Below are positions 44,149 through 53,407 of a DNA stretch of 64,000 bases, piece by piece. Source of the DNA: Selaginella moellendorffii (Eukaryota; Streptophyta; Lycopodiopsida; Selaginellales; Selaginellaceae). The position numbers were made by a program, and so were the translations under genes. The stretch spans positions 991,514-1,055,513 of the forward strand of contig NW_003314315.1 of assembly GCF_000143415.4 (NCBI RefSeq), written 5' to 3'. Every line of letters starts with the position of its first letter. Within the stretch, counting starts at the first letter, position 1. Below the pieces are notes generated by a model. The model was not told the origin of the DNA. It saw nothing but the letters and a program-made list of their open reading frames with translations, and did no database searches.

Positions 44149-44660
44149 CGCTGTGCCGGCTGGAGGAGGTGGTAGCTTAGGAATGCTGGAAGGAGTGGTG
44201 GCATCTTGATATAACTCGTCGCCAACGAACAGGTGGAAAGATCTGGCTGTTCCAGGTCATTGGTGCTTGAGGATGCAGCCGCTGTGGCCTGTGGAGTCGT
44301 CAGAAGAGGTGTCGAAGGAAGAGAAGTAGCGTGATCAGCTCCTCCTGCCAGATCGCCTCCTTCGGGCGCTCCTTCAGCAACTCCTGGCTCTGCATCAGCT
44401 GGATTGTCTGGTGCTGGGTGGAGATGTGGAACGTCGTCCAAAATCTCAGAAAGATCCACCAGAGAAGAAACAGGAGGGAGTCTCAGGGTATCTCGATAAA
44501 GATGAGCTTCATCAAACACCACATCTCGGCTCACCACCAGCTTCCTGCGCTGGCAGTTATAGAGCCGATAGGCTTTTACCTGGGTGTGATAGCCCATGAA
44601 GATGCATTTCTCGCTCTTGGGATCGAACACTTGTGAAAAGCTCTCTTCAATGGTGTGAGG
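44142..44660 (-). pseudogene. Copia integrase C-terminal remnant
   Basis: FDPKSEKCIFMGYHTQVKAY with LYNCQRRKLVVSRDVVFDEA is the segment after the Copia integrase core. It joins the protease region at about 44640 with no catalytic DDE core in between. Confidence 0.85.
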
Positions 44661-45559
44661 TGCATCGAGGCTCCAGAATCCATCCAGAGCACTTCGGCTT
44701 CGGACACAGTGGATGAAGATGCAGCGAGCGTCATCATCAACATCGTGTCAGGTTGGCGTGAAGAAGAGCTTCTTTCAGCGCGAGCTTTCTCTGCGGCTTT
44801 CTTGATCCGGCATTCACGCTCCACGTGGCCAGCTTTGCCGCAGTAGTTACATGGGCCCTTGCGTTTTTTATTGGTTGCAAATCCAGGGCTTGGAGAAGGG
44901 CTCTTTTGTCCTCGAACAGGGTCATCTCGTCTCTTCCCACCCGATTGCTTTCCCATGATCAAGGCCTGCTCCACCCGAGCAGCCTGAGAGGGCGCCTTTT
45001 GTCTCCGCTCGTTCTGCTTGCGTTCTTCCTCGATCAGGTCCGAGTAGAGCGAGTCCAAGTCCTTTCCAGGCACAGCCGAGAGCATCGATGCGAAAGGTTG
45101 GAGATCAGGGGGGACAGAGCTCAGAAGGAATGCCTTAGCTTGATCAATGGTGATTGCTGCTTCCGCGTCCTTCAGCTCGGTGATCATCGCTTTCAACTTT
45201 CCAATGTAAGTGGCCATGGTGTCATCAGGTTGCATTCTCATCGTGAAGAACCTTTGTGTTAGCACCACCTTAGCATTGGCAGCTTTGGCAGCAAAGATTT
45301 GTGTAAGGGATGTCCAGTTCTGGTGGGCTGTTTTGGTAAGATCAAGCATCCCCAAGACCTAACCGCTTTTCGATTCTTGGAGTCCCAGTCGAGCCGTTGG
45401 GTTACATCCGCAGCAGCCGGACGTTGAGTCGTTCCATCCACTATAGGCCAGCAGTCCTTGGCCAAAAGGATAAGCTGTACTTTTGTTTTCCAAGTGGAGA
45501 AATTCTGTTCCCAGTCCCCCAGAGTCCCAAGAATTTCCTGCTGCGTTAGCAGAAGACAT
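44576..45559 (-). pseudogene. Copia gag and protease
   Basis: The gag N-terminus lies in broken frames from 45559 (KVQLILLAKDCWPIVDGT). The main frame from 45355 has gag helices (MATYIGKLKAMITELKDA, FLLSSVPPDLQPFASML), a CCHC knuckle CNYCGKAGHVEREC and the start of protease, WMDSGASMHLTP. Frameshifts near 45360 and the deletion at 44640 inactivate it. Confidence 0.88.
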
Positions 45560-45750
45560 AATCTAAGAATAGATTAAAAGGGAATTTACGCAACAAGGGC
45601 ACACCTTCCGGCAGGCTGGGCAAAGAGCTTGTTGGCTGGATCTTCACCCGCGCCAGCACTGCCCGCTCCTGAGCCAAGGGTTCCTGGCCCCTTTGATTCT
45701 TCCTCTGCAACTGTCCTCTTGGCATTAGATCGTTCGCTGCTCCGATACTA

Positions 45751-45870
45751 TGAAACGGTGTTGTGTTATTATTATGACGGTTGATATATGGTTAAATGTA
45801 TGGGTTTATCGTGACGATCCGTGGCGGCGTCTGGATCGCTCACGTGGCTGTGTGCTTGTTCACTCCCACA
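45751..45870 (-). repeat. 5' LTR of the Copia element
   Basis: 120 bp, pairs with 42367-42496. It ends 70 bp before the UGT start codon, so the UGT promoter is made up largely of LTR sequence. Confidence 0.93.
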
Positions 45871-45940
45871 GAAATTAACATAACCTGATTCTGGAAAGGT
45901 AAAAGTGCTCTAGGAAAATCGACTTCGACAGGTTTTCGTC

Positions 45941-47502
45941 ATGGATTCCCAACAAGCTCACATCTTGGCATTCCCTTTCCCAGCGCAGGGCCATATCAAT
46001 CCTATGATGTTGCTGTGCCGCAAGCTTGCCTCGATGGGAATCGTCATCACCTTCCTCAACATTCGCAGCCGCCACAACAATCTGGAAGAGGGCGATGATC
46101 AGTTCAGGTACGGTTGTGAGAGTTTCTTTCCTCCCCGCAAGATCTATTTGGAACCCCAGGTTCGTGAGCATCTCGGATGAGTGCCTACCAACGGGGAGGT
46201 TGGGAAACAACGTGATGAGGTATCTAATGGCTTTGGAAGAAGGAATGAGGGGTGAATTTGAGCAGATACTGGCGGATCTCACGGCCGACTCCAGTCGCCC
46301 TCCATTGACTTGCATCCTCTCCGATGCTTTCATGAGCTGGACTCACGATGTAGCCAGCAAGTTTGGAATCTGCCGTGCAGCGCTCTGGACGAGCTCTGCA
46401 ACTTGGGCTCTCTTGTCTCTACGCATCCCATTGCTCAGGGATAACGGAGTCCTGCCAGTGAATGGTAGGCCGAGAAATCTTTCGTTTTCTTTGGTTATAC
46501 ATCCGTATGTATTCCACAGGGATTCGAAGTAGCAAGATCCTAGACTTCTTACCCGGACTTCCACCAATCCCAGCACGGTATCTTCCGGAGACGCTGCAAC
46601 CCGATGAGAAAGACCCGGACTTCCGGTTGAGGATTCGAAGGAACAGTGTCATGCAGAAGGACGCGTGGGTGCTGCTCAACTCGGTCTACGAGATGGAGCC
46701 ATTGCAGCTGGAGGAGCTTGCCAGCAGCGACAATCTGCACTTCATCGCCGTCGGGCCCTTGCAATGCCTTATGCAACCCTCGAAGGAACATGCTTCTCAG
46801 TGGCAGCAGGATCGAAGCTGCCTGGAATGGCTGGACAAGCAAGCTCCGGGCTCGGTCGTCTACATCTCGTTTGGAAGCTTGGCCATCCTATCATATGATC
46901 AGGTGGAGCAGATACTGACCGGGCTGGACAAGAGCGGCCATGCATTCTTGTGGGTCATCCGGCTTGACCTTTTCGAAGGCGAGGAGATCCGAGCCAAGTT
47001 CCTGGAAAAGATCAGTCTCATAGATCGAGGTATTGTCATCCCATGGGCCCCTCAACTAGAGGTTCGTTTTATCATTTGATGATTCTCTAGGTGATCAACA
47101 TTGAAATTAAGAATCCCTCCCCAGGTACTACAGCATCGATCCGTGGGAGCGTTTCTCACTCACTCTGGATGGAATTCCGTCATGGAGGCACTTGCAGCTG
47201 GTGTTCCACTGCTGTGTAAGCCTTGCTTTGCCGATCAGATCCTAAACACCGCTCTTGTGGTGGATCACATCAAAGCTGGCCTTCGTGCCACCAAGCCAGA
47301 CGATGACAAAGAGGTGAGTTCAAGCCGCATTCACGAGGTGGTGAGTTTTGCCATGGGAGATGACGGGGCTGAGCTCAGAGAAAGAGTTAAACGGTTGGGT
47401 CAGACTCTGGCAAAAGCAGCCGAGCATGGAGGATCCTCGTTGTTAAACTTGCAAGCTTTCTGCCAGGACATGAAACATAGACAGGCTGCCAGAGTAGGAT
47501 GA
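45941..47502 (+). CDS. UDP-glycosyltransferase (family 1)
   Basis: Four exons (45941-46107, 46160-46464, 46520-47061, 47125-47502) give a 463-residue frame. The N-terminus HILAFPFPAQGHINPMM carries the catalytic His of plant UGTs. The C-terminal PSPG sugar-donor motif runs from WAPQLEVLQHRSVGAFLTHS to CKPCFADQ and is split by the last intron. Its final Gln favours UDP-glucose. The enzyme would glucosylate a small metabolite in the cytosol, with unknown substrate. The first intron (52 nt) must be removed or the frame stops. Its start lies just 70 bp from the LTR at 45751-45870. Confidence 0.93.
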
Positions 47503-48394
47503 TAAATCTTTAAAATTATCAATCTCATGTTGAGATCATTAACAAATCCTGGAAAAGTGGCAGAAGTCGCCATTGGTGGTGACATTGCAACGTGGGCAAA
47601 TTCTGATCACCCATATGATACTGCTGCAAAAGTTGCTGTTTTATTTGAATTGGCAAATAGTTGGTGGTCTTTAGATCTAGGTGGTATGTCCTGACATCGC
47701 ATTGGCCTCGTATATTGAAGACAATTTTTGCCAAGCTGTTGAAGATTTGTCAGCTGAAGATTCAAAAAGAGACAAGTTCTTTGTAGTTCCTGCTGTACCT
47801 ATGGCAACTGAAAAGTGATGTGGTGATAATGTTTGTGGGGTGTTGGTTCATTGCATTTTTTGCATATGAATTTTAAAGTATCAATAAGCCACCCAATAAA
47901 ACATTCATATCTAGGGTTCTTCTTTAATTGCAAGTTGAAAAGAATGATCTGATTAAGTTCTCCAGAATTTTCCATAATAGGCAGAAGTCGCCATTGGTGG
48001 TGACATCTCATCGTGGGCAAATTCTGATCACCCATATGATACTGCTGCAAAAGTTGCTGTTTTATTGAAATTGGCAAATAGTTGGTGGTCTTTAGATCTA
48101 GGTGGTATGTCCTGACATCGCATTGGCCTCGTATATTGAAGACAATTTATAGTTATCCTAAAATATCTAAGTCTATTCTAAATATATTCAGGATATTATT
48201 ATTATTAAATGGTTATGTAAAACCTTTTGATCTTTACGTGTGTGCTTGTGGTGCCAAAAACCCTCCCCCACACTTGAAAAGCAGGTTAATCGGCATTGTC
48301 TACCGTACTTACCCACACCTAGTTGAGCAGTCTTCTTCATTTTCTTCCACGAACTCGCCATAAAAGGGATCATGCTGCTGTGCAAAACAGAAAA
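47503..48394 (+). repeat. About 170-bp direct repeat carrying a gene fragment
   Basis: 47558-47731 and 47981-48149 are about 95% identical, starting GGCAGAAGTCGCCATTGGTG. Both encode the same fragment (VAIGGDI, then WANSDHPYDTAAKVAVL and ANSWWSLDLGGM), broken by one extra C before GACATC. Correcting for it, the first copy reads on as ALASYIEDNFCQAVEDL and FFVVPAVPMATEK, then a stop. I do not recognise the family. The remaining sequence to 48394 is the P450 promoter and leader. Confidence 0.75.
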
Positions 48395-49904
48395 ATGGAA
48401 GCCCTGTCTATCATCCTAGTGGGAGCAGCTACACTAGTTCTATGCTCGCTCTTTGCATCGCGCTTCTTGTATCCGCTTCCACCGGGTCCATGGGGTACTC
48501 CACTCTTTGGGCATTTGTACTCGCTCGGGGAATTGCCACACCAGACTCTCTCAAAGCTCTCCAAGAAGTATGGCCCGATCATGACTGTCAGGCTGGGAAT
48601 GGTTCCAGCACTGGTGATTGACTCGCCGCAGTGGGCACGAGAATTTCTCACAACACATGATATTGCATTTGCCTCTAGGCCTCAGAATACAAACTCGAAG
48701 TATTTGTTCTTTAATGGCAGCGACGTTGGGTTTTCTCCGTATGGTGAGCACTGGAGGAATCTGAAGAAACTCATCACTATGGAGCTCTTCACCGCCAAGA
48801 AGATGGAGGTTTTCAAAGCTCTACGTGCCAATGGGATCCTCCGCGTGCTGAAATCTATCGCTGCGGAGGAAGGCAACGTAGTCAGCATAAGGAATTTGCT
48901 CTCTATGCTCAACATGAACAACATAAGTCAGATGGCTTTCAGCAAGCAAGTCATTGATGATCCAATATTTCAGAGGTTCCTGGCGGTATTGGAAGAGTCA
49001 CTGGATCTCATGGCAGTCTTTGTTCTTGGAGATTTCATTCCATTCCTTAAGTGGTTTGATCCTTACGGTTATGTCGCAAAAATGAAGGCCAACCGTAAGG
49101 AAATCAGCGGGATATACCAGATGATTATTGATGAGCACAAGTTGAAGAGAAAGAAAAATTGCACTCCCACTGATCTCGTGGATATACTCCTCTCACAGGG
49201 GGTGGACGAGACCACAATCAAAGGAACGATCATGGTAATCACCATTTGTGTGCATTGTATGTTTCATAAACCCACTCTTTCGAATCTTGTTACAGGGCAT
49301 GTTCGTCGCAGGAACTGACACATCTTCACTCACGTCCGAGTGGGCTCTTACCTCGCTCATAAACAATCCAAGCTGCATGAAGAGAGCCCAGGAGGAGCTC
49401 GATAGAGTTGTGGGGCGAGAGCGCCGTGTCCAAGAAGAGGATCTATCCAGTCTTGTCTACCTGAAAGCCATTGTCAAGGAGACCTTCCGGCTGCATCCGC
49501 CCGCGCCGCTTCTGCTGCCACGCGAGTCAACCCAGGAGTGTACAGTCAAAGGCGGGTACAAAATCCCCAAAGGTACACGACTCATTATCAATACCTGGTC
49601 AATCGGCCGAGACCCCAGCCTGTGGGAGTCTCCTGAAGAGTTCAAGCCCGAGAGATTCCTTGAAAAGTCCATCGATATCAAGGGACAAGACTTTGAGCTC
49701 ATTCCTTTTGGTGCCGGGCGGAGGATTTGTGCTGGTTTGCCGCTGGGACAGACCATGGTGGAGCTCACCCTGGCTAGCCTGCTACAAGCGTTTGAATGGA
49801 AGACAGACAAAACGCTGGATATGGAGGAGTCCGAAGGGCTGACAACCAGGATGAAAGTTCCACTCGCGGCACATATGACATGCAGGACTTCTCTCAAGTT
49901 CTAA
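48395..49904 (+). CDS. Cytochrome P450, A-type (CYP71 clan)
   Basis: Two exons (48395-49234 and 49296-49904) give 482 residues. An N-terminal membrane anchor (IILVGAATLVLCSLFASRFL) and the hinge PLPPGPWGTP precede the I-helix AGTDTSS, K-helix KETFR, FKPERF, and the heme-thiolate loop FGAGRRICAG with its ligand Cys. It is an ER-bound monooxygenase that needs P450 reductase. A plant secondary-metabolism substrate is likely but unknown. A decayed copy lies at 40999-42355, with the UGT and a Copia element between, so this was probably a tandem pair. Confidence 0.94.
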
Positions 49905-50298
49905 ATCTCTGCATATCAGATTTGGTCCTCCTATTATAAAACGGTTGTTGTGAGATTATAATATTGTCAAAGGCATATCTATCATAATTCATCCTTTGAT
50001 TAAAAACAAAGATTTTATTATTAGGGTTATTCAACTCTGCGTTTTCTTGCAACCATACGTACCACAAAACAGCCAGTCCAAAGTTGCGTTAAGTCCGCTG
50101 GTGGTCTCCAAGAAACGTGGAAGCTTTGACAACTTCTTGGAGGAGACTCTAGAGTCGCCACCGAAAGTATAGGATTCAAGCTGCCCCGCCTCCTGAGGTG
50201 GAGAACTTTTGCTCGGTTTCTCGAAGTGTTGGAAATGACTAACCTCTTTGCTTCCATACTGCTTGCTAGATCAACACAAAACTCTTATCTCCTGCCTG
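49905..50298. other. 3' flanks, with fragment of the 38849-40063 gene
   Basis: 50090-50245 resembles the 3' end of the disordered gene: GTGGTCTCCAAGAAACGTGG, AAGCT, TGACAACTTCTTGGA, and TGTTGGAAATGAC correspond in order to the last 150 bp of that gene, with small rearrangements. No open frame. Confidence 0.65.
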
Positions 50299-52895
50299 TC
50301 AGTAAGAAGAGGACGAAGGGGGACGATTTCCCGGTGGATACGGAGAGCCTCTCTCCTGCGGTGGAGCTGACGTCCCGTCCTGGTTGTACTGCTGATGCTG
50401 CTGTGATGGATACTGCTGCTGCTGCTGCGGTGCGTACTGCTGCTGTGGAGGGTATTGCTGCTGCGGTGGTGGCGAGTTTTGATACTGGTTGTACTGCGGC
50501 GGTGGCGCGTTTTGGTTATACTGTTGCTGCTGGTATGGTGGTGCGTTCTGGTATGGCGGCGGGCTGGAAGGACCGTTCTGGTACTGTGGAGCTCTCGATG
50601 CTGGAGGAGCCTGAGAGTAACCAGCGCCATATCCTCCGGATTGAGAGTAAGGTGACCCCGCTCCCTGGGAGTAGCCACCGCCGCCAGCCGGTGGAGCTTG
50701 TGTCCCTGCTGCTGAATATCCGCCTGGAGCAGCCGAGTATCCTCCCTGCCTTGGAGGCTGCTGCGAGTAAGGTGCCTGACCACCACCTCCTGCGGCCGAG
50801 TATCCTCCCTGTGCTGGAGCTTGTTGCGAGTAAGGTGATTGACCACTTGCGGCTCCAGCAGCCGAGTATCCACCGGGAGCTGGAGCCTGCGAGTAAGGCG
50901 ACTGAGCAGCTCCGTATCCGCCTTGCTGCGAGTAAGGTGGCTGGCCGCCTTGTGCGTAAGGTGACTGGCCAGTCCCTGCTGCTGCGTATCCACCTTGAGA
51001 TGGAGCTTGCGAATAAGGTGACTGACCATATCCACCACCCGAAGCTGGAGGCTGCGAATAAGGAGACTGAGTGGCTCCATATCCACCTGGAGCTTGCGCC
51101 TGTGGTTGCGTCCCGTATCCAGTTTGCGGCTGCGAGTAACCACCCGGAGCTTGGGACGCTTGAGCTGGAGCTGGAGTTGGAGCTGGAGCCGATGCTGCTG
51201 CTGGGGTTGGTGCTGGTTGGGAAGAAAGTAGTCCCCCGGAAGCGTCTGAAGTTGCTGCTGGAGCCGGAGCTGCCGGTTGCGCGTCTTCTGCTGGTGGAGC
51301 CCCTGCCGATTGCGCTCCCGGCATTGGATATAGTTCCGCAGGTGTAGTTGGAACGCCAGGAGCCGGTTGAGTCGCGGCTGCTGCAGCCGCTGCTGCCGGA
51401 GGGAGGTGATCAGTCGTTCGAGGAGCCATTGCCGGCACTTTGATAGTTTTCTTCTCCTTGATGACTTCCAGTACCTTGTTAGCTTCGTCGATGAAGGCCT
51501 CGTAACCTTCAATGTTTCGGATCACAATGTCGATCTGACAGAATGCATGTATCAGAATCAGCGTAAGAAAGAACAGAGAGAAAAATAAAGGAAAAGAGAA
51601 GAAAGAAAAGGAAGTGCTTACTCGCTCAAAGCCTTCGCAGCTGTCTTTAAGAGTTCGAAGCGCAACTTCTGCGCCATCCGCATAGGGGTACCTGAGCGTG
51701 ATTGTTAGTAACTACCCCAAATAAAAGAAATGCCATACCCGTATATATTGCAAGACAAGGGCGGAAATGCAAGATATTTTAACTTCTCTTTGCGAGCAAC
51801 CAAGAGAGCAGTCCTGCAGAAGTAGACTTTCCGTGAGAACAAAAAAACCGGAAACAGAAATGCTGCACCTGTAAGCTTTTTCTAGAGTTGGATCAGACTC
51901 TCGAACACCTGTTTTCTCGTTTTTCTTGTGAACAGCTCCGACTGTATGAATGACACGATGTACAGGAAGATCAAAGGCTCTAATACAAGAAAAACGAAAA
52001 AACAAAACGAAAAACTCAATACACAAACTAGAAACAACGACAAAGGTACCTCGTACTGATAGCATCACCCATTTCAGCCTTGATTCCCTGAGGAGCAACA
52101 TCCGGGAGCCTTTGAGTGCATTCCAAGAGCTTCGAACCAGCAGCTTTGAAAAGAACTACAGAGAAACACACACACGCATTGGAACTATTAAAATGCATTT
52201 GGAGTAAAAGGTGCGAATTACCTGCATTCACAGCTGGTCCAGTGTTGAGCTTCTTGTTTGCTGGAGCAATCTGCGAGGCAGGAAAAAAAAAACGAAAAGA
52301 AGAACACGAACCTTACAAACGAAAGAAGAGAAGCATAAGAGAGACATACCACTGCATCCTGCTTGCCATCCACAAACCACTTGGACAAGTCCCCAAAGTA
52401 AATGGTGCACAGACAAGTTGGCGAGAGCTTGAAGTGTTCTCGCTGCAAGAGCTCCGTCGGTGGCTTTGGCGGTGTCAGCCATTCCATCACCTTGGACTTC
52501 TGCTTGGTGGGATCATAAGGCCGCGGAGTTCCGGGCTTTGGACGAGGCGAGCCTGGCAATCCAGGAATCTGGCTCCCTGGAAAGTTGAGTCCCAAAGACC
52601 CAGAAAATCCCGAGAAGGGAGGCGGCCGCGAGAACTTCCTATCGGAGGTAGCCGTGGACGCCGTTGGCCTGGTTGGGAGCTCTTTGGGAAGACTATCGGC
52701 AGTGCCATTTGTTCCAGACGGCGGTGGCGAGCCTGGAGCTCCAGTGCACGCCCTCACACTGAGAGAGAGCGACGAATTCCTGGTTGCGGCGGGCAAATAC
52801 GCGAAGTTCCCGGGCCTCACATCGCCAAAGAGGCCAGAGGAATGGATACCTAGCGGAGGCGAGACCCTCGCCTGGCTCACAGCCGCGAGCTGCAT
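50299..52895 (-). CDS. Macro-domain protein with long Gln/Pro/Tyr/Ser/Gly-rich tail
   Basis: Seven exons (52895-52350, 52270-52222, 52143-52050, 51979-51869, 51813-51739, 51691-51622, 51534-50299) give 726 residues. A plastid-transit-like N-terminus (Ser/Ala-rich, SVRACTG) and linker precede a macro domain: VDGKQDAVIAPANKKLNTGP, AAGSKLLECTQRL, GDAISTRAFDLPVHRVIHTV, FPPLSCNIYGYP. Macro domains bind or hydrolyse ADP-ribose. The last about 370 residues are low complexity (GGYSQ, PYSQ, AQAPGGYG repeats), prion-like, ending YPPGNRPPSSSSY. The start at 52895 follows a TATA-like GCTATAAGCC at about 53025-53035. An upstream ATG opens a short overlapping frame. Confidence 0.87.
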
Positions 52896-53407
52896 CGTCC
52901 AGGAATCCCTGCGCGGCCGGGAAGCTCTCAGCGCCGGATTGCGAGAAAATGCGTCACGAATCTCACGGCCATACCTCGGAGAGCGCGGAGGAGCACAGCA
53001 CCTTATCCCTTCGCGAGAAATATACGTAGGGCTTATAGCAGGGTTTATGAAAGATCTATCTAGGGGCAATCCCGACCGTCGGTTATCAAGCATCTGAAGC
53101 CGTCGGATCTAGATATTTCTTTTTTAAAACGAGGCTTTCCGCGCGAAATGTTCTTGGATGGTTTGATCTAATCACATCGATTTTTTCCCAGGAGATCACA
53201 TCCCAGCCACTAGAACTAGTGGCCATTGCTCGAAATCGATAGAAAGAACCAGGGCATGGAATTCGTCTATTTGGACCACGCGAGAGGATGATTCGCGGAA
53301 TCAATCTCTTTTAAATATAGCTCCCACACCACGATGCGATAAGATTCTTCTGGAGTTCCAGGTAGTGTTCTACTCGAGCCCTTGGTAGAAGAGATATTCT
53401 AGCTCCC
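52896..53407. promoter_or_regulatory. Divergent promoter region
   Basis: Lies between the macro-domain gene (minus) and the flavin monooxygenase (plus). A TATA-like GCTATAAGCC on the minus strand at about 53025-53035 suits the macro-domain gene. TTTTAAATATAG at about 53310 suits the monooxygenase. Confidence 0.5.

Larger units (their letters stand above)
42367..45870 (-). mobile_element. Ty1/Copia retrotransposon with deleted integrase core
   Basis: Short LTRs of 130 bp (42367-42496) and 120 bp (45751-45870), TGAAACGG...CTCCCACA. Beside the 5' LTR on the minus strand is TAGTATCGGAGCAG, close to the initiator-Met tRNA primer site used by Copia elements. Gag and protease, then a fragment of integrase C-terminus, then RT and RNase H lie between, in Copia order. 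Most of integrase is gone and frameshifts break gag and RT, so it is non-autonomous. No matching target-site duplication is seen: the left flank is TATTA and the right flank GAAAT. Confidence 0.92.

Noticed and set aside
47558-48149. CRISPR-like or LTR pair
   Set aside because: Only two copies, no TG/CA ends, no target duplication; they carry a shared gene fragment, so they are a plain segmental duplication.
50226-51347. 373-codon plus-strand frame
   Set aside because: Antisense shadow of the low-complexity tail of the macro-domain gene; the minus frame continues through seven spliced exons.
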